Assembly (NCBI GenBank): GCA_013339765.2
Contig: CM023457.1
Span: 29,842,909 to 29,906,908, forward strand
DNA: 64,000 bases
DNA from: Haemaphysalis longicornis
Taxonomy: Eukaryota > Arthropoda > Arachnida > Ixodida > Ixodidae
Direction of reading: 5' to 3'
The position numbers and the translations under genes are program-made. Below, in pieces: positions 1 to 64,000 of this stretch (position 1 is the first letter of the stretch; every line of letters starts with the position of its first letter). The notes under the pieces are model-generated. The model had not been told where the DNA came from and made no database searches. It saw only the letters and a program-made list of their open reading frames with translations.

Positions 1-357
1 GGTATAAATGGGAATCACTAACCTCACATGCCCATTTGTTTCGGTCTCTGCACTTGTGTCGCGCGGTGGTGCAGCCCCGAGCTAACACATCAGGATGGCT
101 AGTTTCCGCTGTCGTACCCTTCCAAACACGCTCCCCTCTGTTTTCTCTCTCCCGATTCACGGCCGCGCCACAGTGGCGGCGTCCTCCGCTTTAGCCCCGC
201 CGTGGCCAACGCTGCCCCCGCGATTTCCAGGTAACGGCTGGCAGAACCTCTGGTTTCATTTTTAAATGCAGAGCATTTCAGTAAGTCACGATGTCACCCG
301 CGTTGACGTCCGTAGTCGTAGTCCGCACCCCTCCCCTACACTATATAAAAAATACTA

Positions 358-664
358 TCCGGCGCCTGGTTTCGATCCCTCGACCCTGCGGGCGGAACGC
401 AATGTACATGGTGCTCTACCACTGCGCCACAAGCCGACACAGAATGGGGGCTACGAACGCGCCTTATATCCTTGACTGATTCAAACTACGTCAAGAAGCT
501 GCTGATACTGTCCGGCGCCTGGTTTCGATCCCTCGACCCTGCGGGCGGAACGCAATGTACATGGTGCTCTACGCACTGCGCCACAAAGCCGACACAGAAT
601 GGGAGGCTACGAACGCGCCTTATATCCTTAACTCATTCAAACTACGTCAAGAAGCTGCTGATAC
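358..664 (-). mobile_element. tRNA-derived SINE, tandem dimer
   Basis: Two direct units (358-510 and 511-664) differ at only a few bases. On the minus strand each has an A box (TGGTAGAGCA) and a B box (GGATCGAAACC). Confidence 0.65.
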
Positions 665-780
665 AACGCATTCACTACCACCAACTCCCAAAACACTAAA
701 CGTTAACGCAATACACCCACCCCTATGCGACGCATTTACTCGAGTCCCCCTCGCGGGGAGATGGGCCCAATTTTTGTAGA
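640..780 (+). repeat. Short repeat shared with 2900-3000
   Basis: CCTATGCGACGCATTTACTCGAG here and CCTATGCGTCGCATCTACACAGG there, each followed by a C/G-rich stretch and AATTTTT. No gene is visible. Confidence 0.4.
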
Positions 781-1200
781 GCCACGTGTGTGAATTCAAG
801 TGACGTTGCATGGGCAATTGTTGTGGGCGTCGTTTAAAGCTTTGCTTTCCAACCACCTTCATAGCGTGGATTGGAGCCAGTTTTTTTCCTCTTACTATCG
901 TGAAAACCAACCCAACGAGCTACGACGACAAGGCGCGCCTTTAAAGTGCTCTGCATCTAAAAGGCTTCAATGTTCCTCAATTTTGCTTTACGCTTGATTC
1001 GTACAACGTGAAAACGCACTCTATAAAGCCGACGTCCACCGCCGTTTTGATAAAAAAAGCAACGTCTGGCACTACTTCGTTCTCCCTTACGAAAGGTTAC
1101 GTAACGTAACTTATCAAACTGGAAGCAATCTTTCAAAATATTGAAAACTAACCTAAGCAATAAAAGGTTGAATTAAAACTAAAGAAAAGAATACTCTCCA

Positions 1201-1370
1201 TTTCTCTAACGACGAGATGGTTGAACGCGAAGCTTTGTCGTGAAGGATTCTTTGGTTGTCGTCTGAGTTTTCCAATCCGGTTCGATCATGTCGAAATGGA
1301 GCAATCCGATTGACGCCGGCTTCGTAGCGCAACAACCCAGGTTCGATTCCGACCACCCCAAGTGTTTTTT
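1201..1370 (+). repeat. Repeat with tRNA-like B box; related copy at 62960-63125
   Basis: Both begin with an AGATGGTTGAA-type block and later carry CCCAGGTTCG after an ACAACnCGAG/GCGCAACA stretch. A weakly tRNA-related repeat family. Confidence 0.35.
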
Positions 1371-1816
1371 TCTTTCACTTTGCCTATAATCATTTATCAT
1401 CTTCGCCAGAGAAAGTTGACATTCCAGGAGGGCGTTTTCGCGTTACAGGCGTATCAAATAGAACACTAAAGTTTGGCTTTCAAAAATAGACAGGCAACTC
1501 CCGGACTCAAACTACCATCGTGCTAAAAGGGAAGGTGAAACGAAACCTCTACACCACAACGGTAGACTGTGCTCAGTGATAGCCCAGTACGAACGTCGTC
1601 GGAAGCGCTGAGCTAAAGCGCTGTAGGACGGCACTCTGAACATAGTCTTGGCCTGGTTAAACTCAAAATTTTGGTCTGCATTAGTAGGTATGTATATAGA
1701 CAGAAATAAGGGTTGGCTGTCAAGAAAACCTCGGAATGCAAAGGGGAGAATGTGGTAGGTCATAGAAACAGATGAAGAATTTAGAAAGACAGATAGAAAG
1801 TGGATAAAAAATGCCC

Positions 1817-1890
1817 GCCCGGTGGGATCCGAACCCACGACATCCACAATACGTGTCTGGTGCGATGACCACTACGCTACCGGCGGGGCT
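1817..1890 (-). tRNA. tRNA-like sequence, probably a pseudogene or SINE head
   Basis: On the minus strand TAGCGTAGTGG and GGTTCGGATCC match the internal promoter boxes, with partial acceptor pairing (CCCGCC/GGCGGG). The anticodon loop lacks U33 and the acceptor stem mismatches, so a working tRNA is unlikely. Confidence 0.35.
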
Positions 1891-2020
1891 ATGTTCCCCC
1901 CACTTTCTGGGGTATTTATGTTAAGGTATTTTTGTTTTCTGAGATTGGGGGTGGTAGCCAGCGCCACTCAGACTACTCGGGGTGAAGGGGACCTTCTTTT
2001 TAACCCCCGGGCCGTGACTC

Positions 2021-2150
2021 GTATGTATGTATGTATGTATGTATGTATGTATGTATGTATGTATGTATGTATGTATGTATGTATGTATGTATGTATGTAT
2101 GTATGTATGTATGTATGTATGTACGTACGTACGTACGTGTGTATGTAAGT
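2021..2150 (+). repeat. (GTAT)n microsatellite
   Basis: About 25 GTAT units followed by GTAC units. The Tyr/Met-Val-Cys open frames across it are artefacts. Confidence 0.95.
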
Positions 2151-2744
2151 ATGTATGTAGGTACAGGTCCCGTCATAATAACTGTAACAAGGTTTGCTGA
2201 ATATGACAAAATATTTGCCGTACCGTCTTTATGGCAACCATTATCGGTTTGCAGGAACCTTTTTCTCTTATGGAGGACTCCTTTAAACGCGCACCAATGC
2301 AGCCAGGAAATTTCCGGAAGAAAAAATTCCTGTAAATTTACAAGACCGTGCTCCAATTACTGTTGACGGTGCCTGTTCGTACATACGTATGAATGCATGT
2401 ATGAATCTGTGTATGTCCCTCTATTCAGCCGTCCGACCAAAAGTTAATGGAATGCTTAAACGAGAGGTCCACATATGCAAAGCCTTTTCCGAACAGATAA
2501 ATTTGAAAACACACTTCGTCCTTGTCAACCCTGTTCAGGAAAAAGAAAACCCTAGGCAAATGTTACGCAAGGCATAAATGCATAAGTGGTATTAGATTCA
2601 ACTGCATCGCATTCACTCGCCTTGTCCCTCCATACGGCGTTGTTGTTGTCCGTCCACACCCTTCCCCCATTCTCCTCGCCGCGCGAGCTGCACTCTCCGC
2701 CGCTCACCCCCTTCTCTCCGATAGCGAACACTCTCTCGCGAGGG

Positions 2745-2850
2745 TCATTGGATTGGATTCGATTGGATTGGCTTGGCTTGGCTTGGCTTGGATTGGATTT
2801 GGATTGGATTGGATTAAAGTCGATTGTGTTGGATTGTGTTGCGTCATAGC
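2745..2850 (+). repeat. Pentanucleotide (GATTG/GCTTG)n array
   Basis: About 20 imperfect 5-bp units. Related (TCCAA)n runs occur inside the repeat at 14878-15412. Confidence 0.7.
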
Positions 2851-3044
2851 CGCGCCACGTTGCGTCATAGCCGCGGCAGGGAGTTCACGGCACGTTTCAC
2901 GCGATGGGAGAATCAACCTAACGGAAACAACAACGAAACCCCCTATGCGTCGCATCTACACAGGGGTTCCCGCGAGGGGAGGTGGGAGTAATTTTTTTAA
3001 GTGTTCGTTTAATTAAACATAACATGGTTGCTTGATTTGCCCGA

Positions 3045-3800
3045 TAAAAAAAATTGGCCGCGTATCTGCTCCTTTTGTTGCAAATGCCGTCAAAAGACGA
3101 TAGTCTTTATCGGCTTTTGCGAAGTAAATGCCTCCCTTCGCTTTCTCGCTCACCTCTCATGTTGTTCCTCTTGCGTCGCTCTCCTCCCAAGGTAAATACG
3201 CTAAAGGTTTGCTTAAATAATTTTAAATTTCCCGCGTTCCACTGCTCCAAACCGGGTGTCTCGATGCGAACGCTGCCGTACGGCGAAGACGCGCGTTAAT
3301 TGAGGCGCCCTACTTCAACGTTTATAGAACCGCGTTTCCCTACTCCACGTGCGTTGCAAGCAGAACGTGGAGCCTACCTTGCGTAACTGTTGCCGGTTGA
3401 TTCCTTAAAATGGCGCCAGAAGCTATAGTGGCGCGGGCGACAGCAGGCGACGGCGGAGTGAATTCTTTTTCTGCAGTTTATGAAGTATTTACTTTTCGCA
3501 AAAGTCAAGCATGTTTGATTTATTATAAAGGAACACTGTAAATGTCACTTCTGTATTGACCTGTTTGTCTCATATTTGCGTATGTCTTGTTCTTCTTCAA
3601 CAATGTTGACAAGTAGGAACATTACACACACCGGAATAGACGGGTAGATTTAGCTGTGTATATAAGACTATTGCGCAGGCATTCTTTTGCTTTGGCCGGG
3701 TGGCTGAATCGAGTCACAGACAGACCCAGACAGACAGACAGGCCCAATTTCTGGGTTTTAAGTAGCCAAGAAAGACTATCGTCTTTAATAATAAAATACG
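3045..3800 (+). repeat. ~700-bp interspersed repeat, copy 1
   Basis: It starts GGCCGCGTATCTGCTCC, includes TCACCTCTCATG, CTGCCGTACGGCG and GGCCGGGTGGCTGAATCG, and ends near GTCTTTAATAATAAAA. Other copies are at 28045-28740 and 44797-45420. Confidence 0.6.
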
Positions 3801-4491
3801 TGTTGTAAACAGTATCTTGACCCGAACATACAAAGGGAGGACGCGACAAGCCCGGACCGCGTGCGTTCCAAGTTCAACAGTAACGAAAGGCTGCAATGGA
3901 TGACGCGCGAGCAGTGAAACGACGGAAATTTAATTGACTTTAGCAAATCTCCTTTGTACTTATGGTGGGAGGAGCGGTACGGAAGGAGAAGAGCGTGAGA
4001 GGTGGGCGTGGCGGAGGAGAGAGGCGTTTACGTGCGAAGGCGGCAGAAGACAACCGTCTTTCGGCGCCATTTGCAGGGAAGGGGTTCAGATTGGCGGTCA
4101 ATTTTCCTTAGCCTTGTCCCTCGGTGTCTGTTATTTTCTGCATAAAAATGGCTTAATAATTGTTGAACAATTATTCGTCATTGATCACTTTTGGCGGGCA
4201 GAGTCGCAATCACCTTAGAATTAAAAAGCGTTACTTCTTAGTGCTCTGGAAGCCGTTTACCTACGTCTAGACACGGGTCGTCTTCCGACTAAAAACATAG
4301 CAGGTTTCTGGAGATCTGCTACGAGCGAAGAGCCAGCTATGAACGTCTATATTTTGCACATGCATGCGAAACAGCAAGATTTGTCTGATAACTTCTCGCA
4401 TCGGTGTGCCGCCCACATAAAACGTTACCAAATGCATCTTATGATAATCATAAGCTGGTGTATTTTTGCATTAAAATTGTTATTTCGTCGG

Positions 4492-4492
<1 letters not shown>

Positions 4493-4575
<83 letters not shown>
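4493..4575 (+). repeat. (CAGA)n microsatellite
   Basis: About 20 units, in the intron after gene A exon 8. Confidence 0.95.
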
Positions 4576-4839
4576 TTTCACCGTTTACCAAGATCAATGT
4601 TCAAAACCCTAATTTGAGCGAGTTTCGAACCGCCGTTCTTTGACGACACTTCAAGACATGAGCAGTGTGTAAGGCACACCTATACCGTCTACGAGAAGTC
4701 GCTGAATAAGTCAGCATACAGAAACCCGTACCTGCGTGCCCTCGTCCCTTTACGCCGTCTTGTGGTCCTAACTTCAAGCAATGCTGTCACACTAAAAAGG
4801 AGCAGCGTTAATTGTTACCATCAGGCGTAGTGTCAATAC

Positions 4840-24897
<20,058 letters not shown>

Positions 24898-25194
24898 CAC
24901 AGTGCAAACCCTGCAGCCGACGGGAGCCGTGGAGGGAGGCGACATGAGACACTGCTTCGGGTTCTTTCCTCCCTGCCTCAATCCGACACTTCGCAGACAC
25001 CGCACATTGTTACTCCGCCGTGCGGGGTAGCAAATAACAGTGCAGGTAGCGGTACTCGTTCTGCCGTGCAGTTTCGCTTATAATTCTTTTTTGTCATATG
25101 AGAAGCACAATTTGGTGCGCACTTCCTTTGTTTTCATAAGTTGTTCGCACAAGGCTTTTTTTTTCGTCAGCCGCGCATGACTCTCGTTGTAGTA

Positions 25195-25762
25195 CAGTAG
25201 CCGACCGTTTTTTCGGACTCCAAAAATATGGCTGCCCCGATATCCGGACTTTCCCGAGGAACCGCCAGTTGTCCTATAGGAGTAATGTATATGAACAACA
25301 AATATTTCGGATAAATAAAGCCGAAAGTTTGATTTTCAGGACAAAATTTTCCGCCACAGAGCCACGGTGCGACTCCAGGACGACGCCATTTTGAATCCTA
25401 AGCACCTCTGGCTAGGTTCGGATTGGATAGGAATTGGCTTGAATCCTGCCAGGGTAACAAACTGCGATCTTGGAGGCCATAATTTTGCACCTAGTCTCCG
25501 GCGGAAGCTTTTGACAACAACTTTGGACAACAACGCCTTGGCGTTGTCGTCCAATGCTTACAAAGAAAACGTGACGCTTGCAGAGATGCAAGCAGACGTT
25601 CTCACACGGAGGAGGAATTTAAGGCAAGGAACCATTCGCGGCTTCTTCAGTCCTATATAAATGAAATAAAGTTCGTTTTTTCGACTCATGGATTTTTCGG
25701 ACTGCTCTTTTATTCGACTATTTATCGTTCCCCTCCATGCCCGAAAAATCGGTAGGCTACTG
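25195..25762 (+). mobile_element. pogo/Tigger-like transposon remnant
   Basis: The ends CAGTAGCCGACCG and CGGTAGGCTACTG are imperfect inverted repeats about 22 bp long, flanked by TA on both sides (25193-25194, 25763-25764). An internal open frame ends RRRNLRQGTIRGFFSPI, like the C-terminus of Tigger/jerky transposases. 568 bp, so most of the transposase has been deleted. It lies about 300 bp upstream of gene A exon 1. Confidence 0.65.
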
Positions 25763-26007
25763 TACACGTGTAGAGTTGAAGGGCGATACACACTAGCGGA
25801 AAAGGACGCGTCCCTGCACGCGCCTCCTCCGCGAAAACCGGTTTGGCTGCCGGATGACCCGCCGCACCGCCGCTTCCGCGCGCATCCAATCTGCGCTCCG
25901 CATGGGAAACCGGGTTGCATTCGAGCCGCTTCGGAGCCAGTGTACTTTCGAGCACATTTCCACGTCTTTTATAAAGTTGGCTGCTGCACATTATTTTATT
26001 GACACGT

Positions 26008-26690
26008 TAGTTGCTATCGTATTTGGCAATGAGGTCGCCGATCAAATGGCTGCTGCTGCTGCTGTCATGAATACAGTCGATATAACAACAGTACCTTACA
26101 CCGAACTCAAGACGCACATCAGAAAACAGCTTCGTAGCACATAGTAATCACACTTGAGTCAACAAACAGACAACAAACTACACGTAATAAAACCACACTT
26201 GGGACAATACACTACTGACTCACACAACAGATTCACTGAAGTTGCCTTAGCAAGGTTACGGATAGGCCAAGACCCAAGATCTCCAAGACCCCTGTGCAGC
26301 GGGTGTGGAGAGGGTCTATCCGTAATCCACATACTCATCCAATGCAAGGCACTTGACACAACACGACGCAAACACTTCCCACAACTATATTGACAGCAAC
26401 CCACTACACCCATTATACTTTTTAGGAGACGGGCCCATGTTTTCCATTAAGCGCGTTTTTGAGTTCCTTACTGATGTCAAATTTTTACATCTCATTTCTT
26501 ATCATGCATCATGACGACCTGGCTCTTTACACCAGTTATCTTCATTGACTTTTGTTTGATTTTATGTTTGCTTTTACTGGGATGTTTTTATTATTCTTAT
26601 CACTCAGATGAACTAACTATCCTTTGGCGATCTTTGCCCTCAGTCGGCCTTGCGCCATAAAAATCCAAACATAATCATCATCATAGTTTC
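26008..26690 (+). mobile_element. LINE 3' fragment
   Basis: The first frame has a decayed RNase H end (GNEVADQMA). The next has NKLHVIKPHLGQY and a knuckle CSGCGEGLSVIHILIQCKAL. It ends in an A-rich tail with (ATC)n near 26680. Intergenic between genes A and B. Confidence 0.8.
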
Positions 26691-26699
26691 TATCGTATT

Positions 26700-28040
26700 A
26701 TACTGTGTATATTTATATTGTGTAGACCAGAAATACACTGCGTGTACTGTTTTATAGCCACATCAACCTATAATTCTAACTATGCTGGTGAAAGCATTAC
26801 AATCAGTTCATACAGTTCATAACTAAGCGAAGTTTGTTGTTTAAAATCATGTCAATTTTTGAACGTCTTGTAACGTTAACTGCGGGCCCGTTTCAAACTG
26901 ACACGAATTGTTTTCTTTTTTGAACGGGCACTCTGTACCGATGTATTACCGCTTTAAGTCTGGCCGTTTCCTGTTCCATAAAAATAATAAACATTGATAA
27001 CGAGATTACACACCGAACTCTCTTTCACAACATTTTGCCTTTCTTGCAACAAATACAGTTTGGCTTACCTCCTGGCCTCTTGTGCAGTCTTCACGACATC
27101 TCCGTCGAACGGCATCGCTAGCAGGAACATGAAGGGCTACTATAAACGGTGTTTATTGCAAACCGTAGACCTTTTCTCAAGAAACGTAGGTACAAGTCTT
27201 GTGTCGAGATTTACAGCGCGCTGTCAAAGATTACCCCACATAAATAGTAAAAGATCGGAACAATCTTGATTCAGATTCATTTTATTGACGTTACAGAACA
27301 CAATGATTTTACGTTAATAAACATTTGTTGTTCACAGCTGCTCGAATATGAAAGAGTGTAGTTTTAGAACCAGGGGTTATTGGCGGAAAGAATAAGAGTT
27401 ATCCCATCTCATTCAGAAAAAAAATATTTGATATGGCTACGTCCCCGTGAGAAATGGGAAGTTTTGTCGCGGGAGTAAAGTAAAAATAATTGCTTAGTTT
27501 TGTGCAGAGCCGCTGTTGTATATTTTTTCAATTTTGCTGTACTTTGCATCCCAGCCCCTGACACACATATTTTAATCAATCTATCGCCTAGGTTTACTCC
27601 AAACAGCACAGCTTTACTCCAGCTTTAAAAGCCAGCTTTAACAGCTTTACTCCAAACAGCACCAAATAGCCGGCATTTTACAAACTTGTAATCTACCCCA
27701 ACCAGGTAGTCTAGGTTACAGCAGTATTTGGGCAGCAATATAGGCATGTTTCGATTCAGATAAATGCCTACAGTTCACCTAACAGTGGCATATTGCAGTA
27801 CCGTGGATGCAATTGTTTTGTTTGAACGAACCTCACTTGGCGCGGCTGATCTCATACGCGAACACTTTTAACGTATGTGCCGGAGAAACATCAATAACGC
27901 CCAATTTATCACCATTTTAGCTATCCTGTTTTACCCATGATTCAGTTAGTTACGTCCAGACAGGGGGGATTGGAATCTGCGCGCTGGGTGAACGGTGGGC
28001 GAGGCAGGCAGCCACCTGGTGGCGAGAATTCAGCACGCCT
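26700..28040. other. Intergenic stretch between genes A and B
   Basis: AT-rich, with short unconvincing open frames. Any upstream control region of gene A would lie here or in 24900-25190, but no core promoter motif stands out. Confidence 0.45.
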
Positions 28041-28044
28041 TAAA

Positions 28045-28740
28045 ATTTGGCCGTGTATCTGCTCCTGCCGTTGCAAATGTCGACGGTAGAAGATAAATGC
28101 CTGCCTTCTCTTTCCCGCTCACCTCTCATGCTGTTCCTCTCCCGTCTCGTTCCTCCCAAGATAACACGCTAGAAGGTTGCTCAAGTAAATTTAAATTTAC
28201 CGCGTTTCACTGCTCCAAGTCGGGTGCCTCGATGGCAGCGCTGCCGTACGGCGGAGACACGCGTGAATCGAGGCACCCTACTACAACGTTTATAGAACCA
28301 CTTTGCCCTACTCCACGAGCGTTCCCAGCGGAACGCGGAACCTATCTAGTGGGGCCTTTCGTTGCTGTTGCCATTTGATTTTTAAATGCCGCCAGGTAGC
28401 GGGGGCAACAGCAGCCGATGGTTTTCTGCAGTTGATGTAGTATTTGATTTGCTACCGCAAAAACCAAGCATCCGTTATTTTTTTAAATAAAGGAACACTG
28501 CAAATATCACTCATGTATCGCTTTTCTGCTTTATATTTGCGTAATGTCTTGTTCTTGTTCAACAATGTTGACAAGTATGAACATTAAAACCGGACTTAGA
28601 CGTTTAGGTTTGGCTGTGGGTATATAAAAGTTTCCGTTTCCGTGTGGCCGGGTGGCTGAATCGAGTCACAGGCAGACCAAAATTTCTGCGTTTAAGTAGC
28701 CCAAGAAAGACTGTCGTGTTTAATAACAAGCCTTGCAGCA
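28045..28740 (+). repeat. ~700-bp interspersed repeat, copy 2
   Basis: Colinear with copy 1 from GGCCGTGTATCTGCTCC to AAGAAAGACTGTCGTG. It lies in the intergenic space between genes A and B. Confidence 0.6.
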
Positions 28741-28774
28741 GCGACTAATCATCGCGTTACCTATAAGGAACGCG

Positions 28775-29128
28775 ATGGTTTGTGCAGGTCGAGGTGCGCG
28801 GGTGGCCCGAAGAACTGCCTCTGAGCTCTTCCACTGCGACATGGCTCAGCGCTGTTTCGGTACCACAATAGATGTAAAACGTGAGACTCCCATCAATGAA
28901 ATAATTGCAACGTATCCGCTTGACATACGATGGCGGTTACACGGCATACCGCGGAACTTAACAGGCAAAACATTTCACCTAAAAGGATCTTCCGTGGACG
29001 AACAAACGTCAATTTTGTTTTGGCCGCCCGGACTGCCCTTACGAGAGATCGGCTTCTCAGCAGCAATATACTATCCGGCAGACATAACTAACCTTGCTAC
29101 GTTCATTCCAAGCCTCCCGGTCGAGTAG
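28775..29128 (+). CDS. Unrecognised open frame
   Basis: 118 codons from MVCAGRGARVARRTASELFH to a stop after FIPSLPVE. It is not mannosidase, RT or transposase by any motif I know. The residue use (FHLKGSSVDEQTS, ILFWPPGLPLREIG) looks more protein-like than the neighbouring shadows. It begins right after an interspersed repeat and has no visible introns or promoter. It may be a pseudogene piece or chance. Confidence 0.25.
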   Translation: MVCAGRGARVARRTASELFHCDMAQRCFGTTIDVKRETPINEIIATYPLDIRWRLHGIPRNLTGKTFHLKGSSVDEQTSILFWPPGLPLREIGFSAAIYYPADITNLATFIPSLPVE

Positions 29129-29189
29129 GGTAAAATAAGAAACTTGGCAGCTGCTCTTGGGACCCTGGTTGCCCAATACAGTCTACTCA

Positions 29190-29350
29190 ACCTTTGGCAT
29201 GATTAAGAAGTTGCTCGAGTAAATTTCTTGTCGGCACTGAAGTCGAGGATAAATGGCTAAGACTCAAACCTTTGGCATGATTAAGAAGTTGACGCTATTT
29301 TCGAGTAAATTTCTTGTCGGCACTGCTGAAGGTCGAGGATAAATGGCTAG
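29190..29350 (+). repeat. ~80-bp tandem duplication
   Basis: CCTTTGGCATGATTAAGAAG starts both units, and each ends near GAGGATAAATGGCTA. The units differ by small insertions. Confidence 0.75.
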
Positions 29351-29566
29351 ATAAGACTCAAGATCTCTCGTTCTGTTCACACCCAAATTACATAAAAAGA
29401 ACATCGGATACGTACCGGTAGTTCCTAATAAGAAAGGACGCAGTTCTCAACAATCTCGTTAACCGTCGCGGTAACGAAACGCGCACAAATAACTGCATGT
29501 TTTGAGTTCCACTCGAAACATCGCTATTCCTTCAACATGTCATCGTATATTTCATTTGTTTTTTTC

Positions 29567-29715
29567 GCTGCTGAGCACGAGGTCGCGGGTTCGATTCCCG
29601 GCCGCGGCGGCCGCTTTTCTGATGGAGGCGAAAGCAAAAACGGCCGTGTGTACGAGATTTCGGCGCATTCCTAATCCGGACACTACGGCGCGCCTCATCG
29701 CCTGCGTTGCGTCGT
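29567..29715 (+). mobile_element. Ruka-like SINE, 5'-truncated
   Basis: It starts at GCTGCTGAGCACGAGG, keeps the B box (GGTTCGATTCC) and the body to GCCTGCGTTGC, and has no tail array. It lies just past the gene B poly(A) signal, antisense to gene B. Confidence 0.65.
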
Positions 29716-29780
29716 ATATTCAATCATTTTTGTTTTCGTTTATTTTGACAAATAGGAGGCGTTCACCGTAGACCACAACA

Positions 29781-29786
29781 TTTATT
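29781..29786 (-). terminator. Putative poly(A) signal of gene B
   Basis: An AATAAA hexamer on the minus strand lies 141 bases past the gene B stop and just before a SINE remnant. It is the first such signal after the stop. No transcript evidence is available. Confidence 0.45.
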
Positions 29787-29926
29787 GATGAGACTTGTTA
29801 CAACGTGCTATCACTTAGGTATGCGCTGCTAGAAAAGAATATTCGCAGTATGGGGCGCCTTTTCGTGGCAGTTCTTTTCAGTGGTGCCGAAACGATATCT
29901 CGCTGTATCGATACCGATAACCTTGT

Positions 29927-64000
<34,074 letters not shown>

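Noticed and set aside
1817..1890. Functional tRNA gene
   Set aside because: The boxes are present but there is no U33 and acceptor pairing is poor; a SINE or pseudogene is likelier.
2031..2366. Open frames full of Met-Tyr-Val-Cys or Tyr-Ile-His-Thr
   Set aside because: They are translations of the (GTAT)n microsatellite.
1..4839. Gene A exons 9 and later
   Set aside because: No minus-strand match to the GFYTTRP, CKQL or HHDA blocks; the gene must continue beyond the window.
25003..25005. Upstream in-frame ATG as the gene A start
   Set aside because: The 36 added residues are not signal-like, while the ATG at 24897 directly opens a signal peptide.

Overview
This is a eukaryotic window, most likely from a hard tick (Ixodidae). 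The reasons are tRNA-derived SINEs of the Ruka type with long (ATCA)n tails, dense RNase-H-bearing LINE debris, many 4-bp microsatellites, and small exons spread over multi-kilobase introns. No bacterial gene, rRNA gene or CRISPR array is visible. The species call is inference.

The real gene content is two class II (GH38) alpha-mannosidase genes of the MAN2B (lysosomal/acid) family, head to tail on the minus strand. Gene A starts at 24897 with a signal peptide and runs through eight visible exons to 4840. Its C-terminal part lies beyond the left edge. Gene B enters from the right edge (exon 5 equivalent at about 63905-64000) and runs through 19 exons to a stop at 29927-29929. Only its four N-terminal exons are off-window. 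I assembled the exons by hand from homology, GT/AG sites and codon phase. Nearly all phases close. Where the two genes overlap (exons 5-8) the exon boundaries correspond, but only about half of the residues are identical, so the duplication looks old.

Four places do not close. These are gene A exon 5 (one base short in an A run), gene A exon 6/7 (phase conflict), gene B exon 13 (one base too many in a G run) and gene B last exon (one base short in a G run). Three sit in 3-base homopolymers, which points to residual long-read errors more than to pseudogenes, but the sequence alone cannot decide. One gene B intron uses a GC donor.

Everything else is introns and intergenic DNA filled with mobile elements. 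There is a 3.3-kb degenerate LINE on the minus strand (48905-52250) and a 3.8-kb degenerate LINE on the plus strand (35290-39060), both inside gene B introns, plus several LINE 3' ends (16568-16735, 24200-24620, 26008-26690). A 4-kb element (17382-21407) is bounded by 155-bp inverted repeats and carries a THAP zinc-finger exon. There are three copies of a TTAA-flanked MITE, one split by a second element, and a pogo/Tigger-like remnant with TA duplications at 25195-25762. Several interspersed repeat families occur two to four times. Palindromes, minisatellites and microsatellites make up the rest.
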